A DNA stretch of 64,000 nt from Adiantum capillus-veneris. Lineage: Eukaryota > Streptophyta > Polypodiopsida > Polypodiales > Pteridaceae. The DNA lies in the NCBI GenBank assembly GCA_014529385.2, contig CM043954.1, positions 95,931,247 through 95,995,246 of the forward strand. Reading direction: 5' to 3'. A model generated the notes under the pieces. That model made no database searches. It was given only the letters and a program-made list of their open reading frames with translations, and was not told the origin of the DNA. This document shows, one piece after another, positions 42,698 to 60,344 of this stretch; the first letter of the stretch is position 1, and every line of letters starts with the position of its first letter. The translations under genes and the position numbers were made by a program.

Positions 42698-43672
42698 ATG
42701 GTTGACAATAACCAAGAGAGTAGAATGAATATTGACAACTTTGATTTTGCACATGAAGCTGCTAATGATGATGCCCCCATGTTTTTTAATTATCTTGTTA
42801 CTAGGTTGCAACAAGCTATGGGAAACTCTGCTTTGCAAGCCAAAGCTACTCAACAACTTCGTGCTTATGGGATTTCCATTCCTCTCCAAGAGGAGAGAGA
42901 TCTTAGGAGGCCTCTTTATGAGACTCCCAGAGTAAGACTCTCTCCCATAAGAGAGGAGGAATCCAAAGAACAAGAAAAAAGTGAATCACTAAGTTCCTCT
43001 AAATATGTGGCTCCACAAAGACGGCAGTCTAGACGATCGCCAACTCCTCCCAAGAGTAAACGGTCAACCCATAGTCCTTCTCCTCATAACTCCAAAAGGG
43101 AAGAGAGAAAACAAAAGAAGAAAAAGACAAGAAAGAGGTCGCCCTCTTCTCCTTCTTCTTCACCTTCCTCCTCTTCCAAAGAAAGCAACAGCTATTCTCC
43201 TAGAGAATACAAGTGGACAAGACATCATAAATCCTACCCTGCTTGGAGAAGGTTCCAAAAGCTTAAGAAATTCAAAGAAGGAGGAAAGAGTATCTCTTTT
43301 CTTACCTATGATGGCACCTTTGGTGCTACTGACAAAGTATTGGCCTTCATCCAACAATTCGATGTGGCCTTTGGAGACGAGGACTTTACAAAGTCCTCCA
43401 AGCTTCGTCGTGTAGCTATGCACTTCCAGAATCTTCTTTTCAATGGTGGGCTAGCCTTCATGGCAATGGCAAAGCCCCAAAGACATAGAAAACTCTATGA
43501 GTCTCCCATCATGAAGCAATTCCTTGGCAGCGATGCAAAGGACAAAGTGTTTACCAAATGGTGGAGTTTGAAGCTTCTCTCCAACGAGTCTATCCGCAAA
43601 TATGTGGACAAGTTTTGGCATTTACATCTAGATCCGATTATGTACATCAATTATGTACAAGTGCATGTATAA
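42698..43672 (+). CDS. Ty3/gypsy Gag-like protein with SR-rich N-terminal half (truncated)
   Basis: The chosen ATG begins MVDNNQESRMNIDNFDF; upstream in-frame ATGs (42683) are possible. Residues about 105-185 are Arg/Ser/Pro/Lys-rich (RRQSRRSPTPPKSKRS, KKKKTRKRSPSSPSS), like RNA-binding SR segments. The C-terminal part is a Retrotrans_gag-type domain: GKSISFLTYDGTFGATDKVL, AFIQQFDVAFGDEDFTKSSK, LRRVAMHFQ, KVFTKWWSLKLLSNESIRKY. It stops at 43672 in sequence that runs into a (CT)n(CA)n tract; no pol follows, so the element is truncated here or the rest was lost. Gag would form the particle core. Confidence 0.8.
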   Translation: MVDNNQESRMNIDNFDFAHEAANDDAPMFFNYLVTRLQQAMGNSALQAKATQQLRAYGISIPLQEERDLRRPLYETPRVRLSPIREEESKEQEKSESLSSSKYVAPQRRQSRRSPTPPKSKRSTHSPSPHNSKREERKQKKKKTRKRSPSSPSSSPSSSSKESNSYSPREYKWTRHHKSYPAWRRFQKLKKFKEGGKSISFLTYDGTFGATDKVLAFIQQFDVAFGDEDFTKSSKLRRVAMHFQNLLFNGGLAFMAMAKPQRHRKLYESPIMKQFLGSDAKDKVFTKWWSLKLLSNESIRKYVDKFWHLHLDPIMYINYVQVHV

Positions 43673-43692
43673 GGCCCGTTCCCACCATCTAC

Positions 43693-43694
<2 letters not shown>

Positions 43695-43752
<58 letters not shown>
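43695..43752 (+). repeat. Compound (CT)n(CA)n microsatellite after the gag fragment
   Basis: About 46 bp CT then 12 bp CA, the same motif order as 41513-41610. Confidence 0.97.
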
Positions 43753-44271
43753 ACCTATAGCACATTGTGTCTAACATGGACATGACATTCTAGAACCTAG
43801 AGATAGTTTTACATATGGCTTCAAAAGGTCATGAAACACATGGTCATAGGTGATGGTTAATTTTCTATCAGCTGTTGAAATAATTAGAACATCATCAAAA
43901 GACCATCCTTCATGAGTGGCACGTACAAGAAGTGGCAAAGTACATGTCATAGTGAGATGGTCTTGTTATTACTTCTCTGTTAGTTTTTTCAAGTTGTTGT
44001 TTTGAGGTCCACTATCTTATGGATATATGTAAATGTATTGACAAGAATATAAATGTACACATCCAACTCCCCCCATGAATATGTTTGTACACCCATCTAC
44101 TCCTCCAACATGTGTTGTTTTTTAAAGGGTCCTCTTTGAAAGAGGAAAATTAGTCTACTGCACCCATGTTCCCCTCCCTCTTTCCTCACTATTGTTTTTA
44201 AAATTAAGTGTTCTATTGGAAATGATAACAAGTTTCCATTGAGAGAGGGGGGTGAGAGAGGGCGAGACAGC

Positions 44272-44275
<4 letters not shown>
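43753..44275. other. Non-coding; nothing recognised
   Basis: No supported gene was seen. Confidence 0.4.

Positions 44276-44322
<47 letters not shown>
44276..44322 (+). repeat. (GA)n microsatellite
   Basis: About 46 bp of GA. Confidence 0.95.
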
Positions 44323-44325
<3 letters not shown>

Positions 44326-45359
44326 ATGTGTTTGAGATAGAGAACAGACAAAGAAAGATAAAAAGAGATGAGGGGAGGAAGAGCATCTTTTTGAAGTCTA
44401 CTCATCATGTTCTCAAAATGTGGCAATTGCCAAGAAATGCTCACCAAAAAATTTCCTCCCTCTGCTTTAATATTGTTTTTTACCACTTGAGGCTTCAAAA
44501 GAGGAGTAAAACCTTGGGACACCTATCAAATAGTGGCCAATCCTAGCACCTTCTCTCGAGGTCACAAAAACAAATGAAACATCTCTAGGATCTTTCATAT
44601 CATGATCTCTTAGCAATACAAGACTGAAATCCAGCATTATATGTGAAAATGAAGCATAGTGACATAGGGTATCACTTCATTCATGAAAAGCTTGAGGGTA
44701 AGTACATTGAGCTTGTCAAGATTTCCCAAACATGAAAACCCCACTAATCTACTAAGCAAAGGTTTGTCCTTTGAGAAATTTATACACTATCAACTACTTA
44801 AAGGCATTGGGTAGAGATTCTCTACCCAGACTCTACATTCCTTACATTAAGTGGAAGGTTGTTTGGTAAAGATCTAATGTGCCTTAGCGTGTCCCCTCCA
44901 CATATGACTAACCTCATTACTACCCATTCCTATATTCATTGTCCATACACACGATAAGGATCTTCTATTTTGTTGCAATGATTGTAGACTTGCTCCACCC
45001 ATACACATTCTTAGTGTCCTCTCTTTGTTCTAACCCTCTCTATGCATGTACTATCAGTGCAACATGAACTCCTCTCTAATCTCACCCATTATTCTACAGA
45101 ACAAGGGAGAGTACACTTGTATATCTTATTTGGCAAAGAAAAGAGTTTACACTTTATAGCTTTACCTTTTCAACCTCTCTCTTCAAAATATGGCATGCTC
45201 TTCAATGACCATGTAGGTTATTTTCACAACCGGGCTCTAGGATTTTTTCCTCCATGAAAAAAAATCATAAAATCAATTTCAAATTTTAGTTAGCCCAAAA
45301 AGATCAAGGAACATTATGGATTTTCCCTTTGGGTAGTCATAAAATTGTTGAGAATATTT
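44323..45359. other. Non-coding; nothing recognised
   Basis: Short frames only; none has recognisable motifs. Confidence 0.4.
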
Positions 45360-45370
45360 GGGGGGGGGGG

Positions 45371-45418
<48 letters not shown>
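45360..45418 (+). repeat. G14 run followed by (GA)n
   Basis: A G homopolymer at 45360-45373 passes into about 45 bp of GA. Confidence 0.96.
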
Positions 45419-45420
<2 letters not shown>

Positions 45421-45479
45421 AACACTAGAAACCAAAACATCAATATCTATAACTCAATGAATGAACTAACCAAACTCAA

Positions 45480-45615
45480 AATGTACAAGTGAGGGCTTAA
45501 AAGGCCAATATGAAATGCAGGATGGCATCACTAAGTGTATCAAGTGATAGTAACCTCATAGATTAGGTCAAGCTTAGCATGCTTGTATAGGAGAGGTTCC
45601 ATATACTTAATATTC
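45480..45615 (+). repeat. Dispersed repeat, copy 1
   Basis: The stretch ACAAGTGAGGGCTTA ... AATATGAAATGCAGG ... GATTAGGTCAAGCTTA is repeated, diverged, at 59545-59690 in the same orientation. Confidence 0.85.
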
Positions 45616-45796
45616 CCCCCTTCATCTTGGAAGTGAGCTAACTCATGAGATGCCTCAAAGCGCAAGAAAGGTGATTGTACCAGGAAAAGAAATGAAGGAA
45701 AGCTAGCACGGACTCCATAGGCTTAGAGGTGATGATGCACCCATATAGAACTAGATAAACTATATATGCATGGCTCAAAAGCTAATCAAAATCCCA

Positions 45797-45990
45797 TCAT
45801 GGCTCATAGGCATGTGTTTTGGTGCTCAACCGTTGGGCCACACATAGCCTTAACAAACTCAGAGGCTAGTAGCAATCCCCCAAAATACAAAAGCCATCAT
45901 GGCTCAAAGGCATGTGTTTTGGTGCTCAACCGTTGGGCCACACATAGCCTTAACAAACTCATATGCTATTACAATCCCCCAAAATACAAA
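45797..45990 (+). repeat. Two tandem copies of a 100-bp unit
   Basis: Copies starting TCATGGCTCA(T/A)AGGCATG at 45797 and 45897 share the phrase GTGCTCAACCGTTGGGCCAC and CAATCCCCCAAAATAC. Confidence 0.92.
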
Positions 45991-46712
45991 TCCTTTTGCT
46001 AAAAGAGCTAGAGGAAAAGTGTTCTCATAGACTCAACTCAATGCAAATGTTGGCGAAAACACTCCATTGGAGATCTTATCACATGCTTGTACTAGCAGGA
46101 GAGTGTCTAAACCCAACCATATGAGTATCTACAAGGTCAAAGTAAAAACCATCAAGAAAAACCTTTGAAGTTATTGAAGAAAATGCAGGAAAAAAATATG
46201 ATTTTATTCAAATTTATTAAGAAGGGAACATGGCTTCCATTTCAGAGCATTGCATTATTCAAGAACACGAGGATGATCCTTCTTAATTGCTTCCAAATCT
46301 TTGAGAAAACTAGAATCATTCTCTTCGGATGAAATTGGTTGCTTTAGATCCTCGCCAAGCTACTATTGCACAGTCGTAATACCATGGCTTGAGGTGCCAA
46401 GGTATACTTGATGTAGACCGTTTTTCGCTTGTACACTTCCATAGCATCATTTGTTCCCTTGTGGGTTCATGTCAACGCTTTGACTTTTGAGTAAAATTAT
46501 TTCTATAATTGTGGTGTTTGCTCATGGACCAAGCCGTTAACAAAGCACATGATGTACTATCATCCGGTTGAATGGAGATTATAAAATTCGAATCACCCAT
46601 GGTTATGAAAACAGCTCTAGTGGAAAAAATAACCTTTGATAAGGTTATACAAGGCTTTTTAAGTCTCTAAAAAAATAACCAGAGAATAAGGTTATTGTAT
46701 ATGTCACCTATT
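45991..46712. other. Non-coding; nothing recognised
   Basis: No supported gene was seen. Confidence 0.4.
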
Positions 46713-46722
46713 GTGTGTGTGT

Positions 46723-46762
<40 letters not shown>

Positions 46763-47563
46763 CAATAACAATATAACATATCCACCAAAGAATCCTTTCA
46801 GATTACAAAAGACAATACAAACTATGTCAATGAAAAGGAGGTATAATTTCCATTCATAGTACATAACAGTCTTATACACAAATGTTGAAATCAAGAGCCA
46901 AAAGATATAATAGTCCACATCTTCAAGCCAAGGAACTTTGAAAACCATAGTTGAGAAGGTAACCCTCACTTGCACCCATGGAAACAACACAACATTTAGT
47001 TAGCATTGGTATTGTATATGCAGGTGATGCATGGGTATCCCACAAGTTATAGATGTCACCCAACTAGATTGCTTTCAAAGATAAATAATAAGAAAGGTTA
47101 AGCTAAACATATATTCAAAGATGAAATCATTTACAAGGGAAAACACCATATGCATCCCCTTGTGCTTTACAAGCTCTCATGAGATAAAGTTCAGCAGAAG
47201 AAGCTATTCGAGTGCCTCTACCGGCATATTCATGAGGAATACTCACAACCATCAAATAGTTCGGACAGCAGTCCATTTTGATGTCAAAAGTCACCTGAGA
47301 ATGAGTTGGAGCAGCCAACTCCACAATAGCCTACTTATCCTTGCCCTTTGCCATAGATCCAACATTTAACACTACCCCTTTGCAAGTAAAATCCTCATAG
47401 TCCTAATGTACAGACACTTCTCCCAATTACACACACGGCTAATGCTAACTAAGCATGTAAAGATCACCTTTTTATAGGTTTTGGAGCAAGTGGCCACCTT
47501 CCTTCTTAGCCGTATGGCAAGCCCGGATTCAAGAGGGGAATGGTGTAGCAGCACCGCCATGTA

Positions 47564-47565
<2 letters not shown>

Positions 47566-47641
<76 letters not shown>
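47566..47641 (+). repeat. (GA)n microsatellite inside repeat copy A
   Basis: About 76 bp of GA between CACCGCCATGTACAAA and GCACTTAAGAGC. The matching site in copy C has (CA)n. Confidence 0.96.
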
Positions 47642-47643
<2 letters not shown>

Positions 47644-47904
47644 ACTTAAGAGCGTCGTATCGCAGACCCCAGGAGGGAGCCACCTCGCAATTAAGCAAAA
47701 GACGACATCATTTACAGAACCGATTAGCCCGCCCATAACCCATTTAGTGTCTAAGGGTTGGGTACCATTAAGATACCACCCTACAAAAATTACGTAGTGA
47801 ATTTAAGCGAGCTATTCACTAAAAGTACCCCAAGCCATCAATCCCAGTAAAATATACTAGGAAAATAGCAACACACTAAAAAAGGCCGTGTGTGTGTGTA
47901 CCAA

Positions 47905-48310
47905 TACCAATACCAATATAGTTCAGTAGTACAAATAGGTATCAGTATCAATATCAGTATATAGTACCAGTACAACTCTAGTATTACCAGTAGCAGTATA
48001 GGAGTATCATTACCAATAGTGTATAGTGCTAGTATCAGTACCAGTATAGTCTTGTAGTATCAATAAGTACCAGTACCAGTATATATTATACTAGTACTAC
48101 CAGTAGTAGTATAGGAGTATCAGTAACAATACTGTATAGTGTCAGTATCAGTACCAGTATCGCCTAGTAGTACCAGTACCAGTACAGGTATATATTATAC
48201 CAATACAACCAATACTACTAGTACTAGTATAGCAGTATAGCAGCAACCGTACCATTAGTACCAATACCAATACTACCAGTATCAGTAGTAGAACCACTAT
48301 CAGTACCAGT

Positions 48311-48315
<5 letters not shown>
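47905..48315 (+). repeat. Degenerate AGTACCAGTA-rich minisatellite
   Basis: Built from ACCAGTA, TATCAGTA and AGTATCA phrases; a homologous stretch lies at 56300-56660. Confidence 0.9.
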
Positions 48316-53250
<4,935 letters not shown>

Positions 53251-53732
53251 CCTCAAAATATTTCTTATGCGGTAAGGACTCCGACATTAGAAGGATTCTG
53301 ACGAATAATTACCAATAATACCGACATATTATAAGAGACTAATACCAGTCGGATTGCCAAATAGGTATGTTCCAAGGGGAAATATATGGCATGAAAAAAA
53401 GTTACAGTGTTATAGTATTCAAGAAGTGAGGGCACATAAGGAGGGTTTTTAGTACGGATAACATCCAAAAAGAGGTTGCAATGAGGGTCTATATAAGACA
53501 AGCATATTCTATCACAGAATGCATTGTAACCGACTTGGGCACTTCTTATCTTACCAACAACTTACAAGTTTCTTCCATAGCTTGTCTTTAGTTGTGTCTT
53601 TATACTTTATCAGCTATGGCTTATATTCAAGAACAGGCATTAGCAATATCTCTTGCTCATCTGTAGCAGTCAAGAGAGTCCATCCGAGAGACCACCCTAC
53701 TCCGTTATGAGCATCTTCTATTCCCTCAATTA

Positions 53733-54120
53733 GGAACATCTGTTGCACAGACGAAGTGGTGGACATATAACACGGGTGACCCTTTGGGGTCGAGAACACT
53801 TCAGGAATAACATCCTTCTGGGGATGGTCAAGGAAGCCCTAGGTATAGGGCCACTGTATTATTATGTGGGACACTTAATAAAGTGTGGATTTATTGATCG
53901 GTTATATTTGCTAGCACAGCTTCTACCACATCATAAAATATATTTGTATCCTCATTTTGGCCTACCCTTACGAGGATACTTTAACCAGACACCCCATACT
54001 AGGGAGTTAGGAGTGATTTTAGTTAACCGTATCTTACCTTTGGCTAAGTGCCCAAACATTTCTTACTATTGTGACAGCTGCCTGTGTGATCATGTAATGG
54101 ATGGGTTAAATGAGATGTAA
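53733..54120 (+). CDS. Orphan exon-like frame, about 128 residues, unknown
   Basis: The open frame begins right after TTCTATTCCCTCAATTAG, a good acceptor-like sequence, and runs HLLHRRSGGHITRVTLWGRE ... GPLYYYVGHLIKCGFIDRLY ... ISYYCDSCLCDHVMDGLNEM to TAA. Composition is protein-like, with balanced hydrophobic helices and a Cys cluster near the end. No family is recognised. It may be a final exon of a gene whose other exons are not visible, or a transposon exon. Confidence 0.4.
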
Positions 54121-54208
54121 TGAAAAAAAGAAAAAAAGTTTTATAGACTCAACGCCATGCTTTTTCAGTCTAATTATTTGTAGTGAAACATGAGTAAGGA
54201 CCCATGAA

Positions 54209-54210
<2 letters not shown>

Positions 54211-54281
<71 letters not shown>
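54211..54281 (+). repeat. (GT)n microsatellite
   Basis: About 70 bp of GT. Confidence 0.97.
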
Positions 54282-54283
<2 letters not shown>

Positions 54284-54300
54284 CCGCCCTATCCCAAGCG

Positions 54301-54350
54301 CCATACACAATGGGTTGGCAACAGTAGGCCCATTGTGTATGGGCCTACTG
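54301..54350 (+). repeat. Two overlapping, mutually exclusive hairpins
   Basis: CCATACACAATGGG (54301-54314) can pair with 54329-54342. CAGTAGGCCCAT (54322-54333) can pair with 54339-54350 around a 5-nt loop. The two structures share bases, so only one can form at a time. Confidence 0.8.
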
Positions 54351-54598
54351 CATTGTGAAGTAGATGAGAGTAACAAAAGTCGAGTATGAAGCATTAGTAG
54401 AGATTTTCCAAGTCAAAATGTCCTTGAAGAGGGTCAAATCAGACTTATCAACACAGTATCTGATACTATCTTCAAGGAAGACATTACTCCGATAGGAGTT
54501 TTAAGGCTTCGGCAGCCAGTTTGAAAAAAAGTATGGTTGTCATTCATAGTCTATCAACAATATATATTATGCTTTTGCTCCTGATCCCAAAGAAATCC

Positions 54599-55070
54599 TC
54601 AAATGTGTAGTTTGTTTAAAAGTAACATGTTCCTGACATCATCAGAAGAGAACTTGGCTAACCCCCCTTTGTGAGAAAGTGTCAAGGCAAGAATGTTTTC
54701 AATGAATTCAGATAACTCTGCCATCCCTTCCTTAGAATTGTTGACAAGTTGGGCAAGGGTGTGGACACATTTATCAAACAACATTGTTTGAACCAAAGAG
54801 TTGGCTAGATCAGCTGAAGCCCCTGTTACTATCAGTTCAGATGTCATAGGGTCATGTATGCATCTAAGTACCTGAAGTGATGCTTTAGAAAGAGGCACAG
54901 TAGGAAGCTCTATCCCTTGAGATAGTGCTAAGTTTTGCAAAGTCCATAAAAAGTTATTTAAATAAATATACCACCAACGGTAAGAACTGGTAGCCTCTTC
55001 AGCCTTGAACCGACCAGGCGAACCTATAAGGGCCGTGTGAAGAGATCCCCATCCCTCAAAGATCAGTCCA
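54599..55070 (-). CDS. Orphan exon-like frame, about 155 residues, unknown
   Basis: The minus-strand frame is open from about 55070 to TGA/TAG at 54599 if no ATG is required at the start: YLGLIFEGWGSLHTALIGSP, GRFKAEEATSSYRWWYIYLN, TLQNLALSQGIELPTVPLSK, then VLRCIHDPMTSELIV and FDKCVHTLAQLVNNSKEGMA, ending DDVRNMLLLNKLHI. The helical, Leu-rich pattern and balanced composition are those of a real protein, possibly an alpha-helical repeat. No acceptor site was fixed. I cannot name a family. It is convergent with the frame at 53733-54120 and could be part of a host gene or a transposon gene. Confidence 0.5.
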
Positions 55071-55139
55071 AGGTAAAATTATATACGACAGACATCGAGG
55101 GATTAAAATATAGTAACTAGTTCTTTGAATAGTATCACT

Positions 55140-55946
55140 ACTATCCTAGGTGTTAGGTGTGTGTGTGTTTCAATAACAATATAACATATCCACCAAAGAA
55201 TCCTTTCATATTACAAAAGACACTAGAAAGTATGTCAATGAAAAGGAGGTATAATTCCCATTCATAGTATAGAACAATCTTATACACAAGTGTTGAAATC
55301 AAGAGCCAGAAGATATAATAGTCCGCATCTTCAAGCCAAGGAACTTTGAAAACCATAGTTGAGAAGGTAACCCTCGCCTGCACCCATGGAAACAACACAA
55401 CATTTAGTTAGCATTGGTACCGTATGCGGGTGATGCATGGGTATCCCACATGTTATAGATGTCACCCAACTAGATTGTTTTCAAAGATAAATAATAAGAA
55501 AGGTCAAGCTAATCATATACAAGGGAAAAAACCATATGAAGCCCCTTGTGCTTTACAAGCTCTCATGAGATAAAGTTCAGCAGAAGAAGAAGCTACGCAA
55601 GTGCCTCTACCGACATATGCATGAGGAATACTCACAACCATCAAATAGTTCGGATAGCAAGTCCATTTCAATGTCAAAAGTCACATGAGAATGAGTTGGA
55701 CCAGCCAACTCCACAATAGCCTGCTTATCCTTGCCCTTTGCCATAAATCCGACATTTAACACTACCCCTTTGCAAGTAAAATCCTCACATTCCTAATGTA
55801 CAGACACTTCTCCCAAATACACACACCATTAATGCTAAGTAAGCATGTAAAGCTCACCTTTTTATAGATTTTGGAGCAAGTGTCCACCTTCCTTCTAAGC
55901 CGTATGGCGGGCCTTGCTTCAAGAGGGGGATGGTGTAGCAGCACCG

Positions 55947-55984
<38 letters not shown>

Positions 55985-56219
55985 CACTTAAAAGCACAGT
56001 ATTGCAGACCCATCAGGAGGGAGCCACCTCGCTATTAAGCAGAAGACGAAATCATTTACAGAGCCGGTTAGCCCACCCATAACCCATTTAGTATCTAAGG
56101 GTTAGGTACCACCCTACAAAAATTATGTACTGAATTTAAGTGAGTTATTCACTAAAATTACCCCAGGCCAGCAGTCCCAGTAAAAATATACCAAGGAAAT
56201 AGCAACACACTAAAAACAG

Positions 56220-56301
<82 letters not shown>

Positions 56302-56695
56302 CAATACCAGTACTAGTATACTTCAGTAGTACAAATAGGTATCAGTATCAGTACGAGTACAACTTCAGTATTACTAGTAGTATTATAGAAGTCTTAGTAC
56401 TAGTAGTGTATAGTGTCAGTATTAGTACCAGTATAGTCTTATAGTATCAGTAAGTACCAGTACCAGTACCAGTATATATTGTATCAGTACTACCAGTAGC
56501 AGTATAGGAGTATCACTAACAGTAGTATATAGTGCCAGTATCAGTATGAGTATCGTCTAGTAGTACCAGTAATTATCGGTTCCAGTACCAGTATATATTA
56601 TAACAATAATACCAGTACTAGTATAGCAGTATAGCAATAATCGTACCAGTAGTACCAGTATTTTGTGTGTGTGTGTGTGTATGTGTGTGTGTGTA
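55140..56695 (+). repeat. Long dispersed repeat, copy C (pairs with 46713-48360)
   Basis: Collinear with copy A at a distance of about 8.4 kb. Differences include a (CA)n at 55948-55982 where A has (GA)n, and a 79-bp (GT)n at 56222-56300 where A has only about 13 bp (47887-47899). Confidence 0.88.
56222..56300 (+). repeat. (GT)n microsatellite, 79 bp
   Basis: Expanded relative to the homologous site in copy A. Confidence 0.97.
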
Positions 56696-57830
56696 GCTGT
56701 TTTAACATAAATAATAAGATATAATTGAACTTTTACATTCAAAAGACATCTGGCTCTAGAGAAAGAGAAATGATAAGTACAAAAACAATTCAAGTCTTAG
56801 AATTATCTTTGTACAATGCTTATAAGAATGAAGCTTCATTCCAGTATACAGATATCAAAAGTACTTCCCCTGCAGTAGGTGTATGTGTAATCAAGTGTGG
56901 ACAACCGCTATAAGCCAAAAAAAAAAAATCCAAGATAAGATAGAGTCCTTATCTGCATGCATCCAAACAAGACAACAGATATGTTAGCCTTGGATGTGTT
57001 TTACGGGTATCAATAGACTATACCAGTTGTTATCCATGTCCATCTTACAAATTTTTTTTAACTTACAAGCTTAGTCCAAAGTATTTATGTGTTGCAAAAA
57101 AAATAAAAATAAAAAAAATAACCCCAAAGTTTTTAGCAAAAATATTATTTTGAATAGAAGGCCATAACCCCTTCTAATCCATGTCTTATTCCCCCATCAA
57201 CATCTTTATCAGTTTTCTTGAGTTACCTTTATAGATTAATGAAGCTCCACCATATGAAGCTATAAAAGAAGCCCTAAAAATTTTCATTTATAGTTCAAAA
57301 AATATCAAGCTTGTTTATGTTAATTTAGGTCAGATACAGTTTATGCCCATCAAGGTTCATGGAATCCAAATCTTCCCCCAGTTTTGTATATCACTTACCT
57401 TAATTATACATCTCTTAGCAAACCAAGTGGCAAGGAGCCCTTGTGGTATCAAGCCAGACCGTATGTCAAACCATGAAGTCAAAGGAATAATTGCCTTTTT
57501 TATGGTTTTATTTTCCAATTATACTTGACCTTGTGAATGCAAGTATTGTAATACCTTATCAAGACAACTAGTAACGAATAAGTTCAGTATCAGTATGCAG
57601 TCGGGCCATACCCCAAAACCAAACAACTATAAACAATCCAACATCCGTATGCAGTCGGGCCAAACCCCCAATGTACCATAAGCCAGTATTGTGCACACTC
57701 TGTAACCAGTAGCAAGTCTAAAACCAGAAAACACCCGGGGTATAGCCCCCCTCCCAAAAGGTTCATTTGATCGGATTTCGGCGTTAAGCAGCCGGGGTAT
57801 TCACACACACACAAAAAAAAAAACCCCAAC
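56663..57830 (+). repeat. Dispersed repeat copy D (pairs with 62180-63060)
   Basis: From a (GT)n through TAATTGAACTTTTA(C/T)ATTCAAAAGACA and CCCCAAAGTTT to CCGTATGCA(G/A)TC, this stretch is collinear with 62180-63060, about 5.4 kb downstream, in direct orientation. Confidence 0.87.
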
Positions 57831-58888
<1,058 letters not shown>

Positions 58889-59289
58889 CACACGGTGCAT
58901 GACTGGAGTGCTTGAGCACCTTGAGGAAGCCCACTTAATGGTGCAAAGAGAGAGCTCATGCAGGTTGGTCTTGAGAGGGTGCCACTAGAGGACAAGTGAG
59001 ATGTTAAGTAGCATCTCTACCCTGAGAGGGCACCGATGGTGTCAATGATGGGCAAGAGCCGGTGAGGTGATGGAACCTCATTGCTTGCTCTACCATCGTG
59101 CATCTTATCCAAAGAATCCACTGAACGTGGTTATGGAGATAAATGACAAATCATGACAATCCCAATAGGCTTATCAAAGCATAAATAAATGTAAAATGGG
59201 ATTAAAATCTAGGCGATTAAGATAAGGATCTATGATAAGAATCCCTATCTGATACCATGTTGAAAAATATGGAGATGGATAAATAGCTT

Positions 59290-59340
59290 TTATTATCATC
59301 CTCAGAGGTCAAATATGACCTATGGGACCAAAGAGACATG
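59290..59340 (-). repeat. LINE 3'-tail fragment
   Basis: The reverse complement (CCATAGGTCATATTTGACCT, then CTGAGGATGATAAT) matches the 3' tail of the LINE ORF1 remnant at 31935-31972. Confidence 0.75.
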
Positions 59341-59436
59341 TGATGTACTATTTGTGGGGTGATAAATGATTCTTGATGCTCAAGGATCATGGTGATGATA
59401 ATTGCAATGAAGAGCCAACATTGTGGTTGAGACACA

Positions 59437-59547
59437 CACAATAGACCACACTGGAAACAAAACACAATATTTGGAGCTCAATGATTAAACTCACAATAGA
59501 CCACACTGGAAACAAAACACAATATTTGGAGCTCAATGATTAAACTC
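59437..59547 (+). repeat. Perfect tandem duplication of 55 bp
   Basis: ACAATAGACCACACTGG... occurs twice with a 55-bp period, followed by a partial third start (CACAATG). Confidence 0.95.
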
Positions 59548-59690
59548 ACAATGTACAAGTGAGGGCTTATAAACCCAATATGAAATGCAGGATGACATAA
59601 CTAACTAAGTCAAGTGATAGTGACTTTGTAGATTAGGTCAAGCTTAAGATGCTAGTACAAGAGAGGTTCCCATATACCTAACAAAAACAA
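59548..59690 (+). repeat. Dispersed repeat, copy 2 (pairs with 45480-45615)
   Basis: Shares ACAAGTGAGGGCTTA, AATATGAAATGCAGGATG and GATTAGGTCAAGCTTA in the same order. Confidence 0.85.
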
Positions 59691-60308
59691 GGTAGGCTAT
59701 TGACTAGGTTTGTATAAGCCACAAGGTGAGAAGTCTAATCCCCCACTTTAATGCGCACAACACATAAAAACACGTTTGCAAGGTCCCAAACCTTGATGTT
59801 CATGCGACTTAGTAGTTAAACCTTCCTCAGTACTTGGATTTTGTTGATGACACCTCATCCCTATCTAGGGTACAAGTGATGGAAGTGAGAGAAGCTTCTA
59901 TCTTTCAAGATCACAATCAAAAAGGCCCTTACACCTCAAGCGAGGTCCACAACGCAAAGGTTATTTCACATTTTGATGGGTATTTTGGAAGTTTCTTTGT
60001 AATCGAAAGGAAATTTTTAGTGTGTTTATGGACAGTACTCACTATGTAACTCCTCTTCCTTGAGTTTTGAGGCACGTAATATCCAATATCCATGATCACT
60101 TACCCATCGAGGCAGAGAGAATGGCTCGATTCCACTTCATAACTTTAACACATTGAGCATTAACACGATTAATCATTCTCCTAAATACACAATAAAATAC
60201 TTGGAATGAATGTGAAGTTTATTAGTAAAAATTCACGCATACATATTACATTATTACAAAAAGAAAAATCTTAGTTTTTTGTTTGTTTATATGTGTGTGT
60301 GTTGTGGG

Positions 60309-60310
<2 letters not shown>
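59691..60310. other. Non-coding; nothing recognised
   Basis: No supported gene was seen. Confidence 0.4.

Positions 60311-60343
<33 letters not shown>
60311..60343 (+). repeat. G33 homopolymer
   Basis: Thirty-three consecutive G, preceded by GGGTT. It may be partly an assembly or sequencing artefact. Confidence 0.9.

Positions 60344-60344
<1 letters not shown>

Larger units (their letters stand above)
46713..48360 (+). repeat. Long dispersed repeat, copy A (pairs with 55140-56695)
   Basis: From TTTCAATAACAATATAACAT (46761) to the (GT)n at 48315, this segment is collinear with 55169-56695 in direct orientation. It includes a (GT)n at each end, a (GA)n at 47566-47641, and a low-complexity stretch rich in AGTACCAGTA (47905-48315). 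No coding frame is shared, so it looks like a non-autonomous element or a segmental duplication. Confidence 0.88.
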
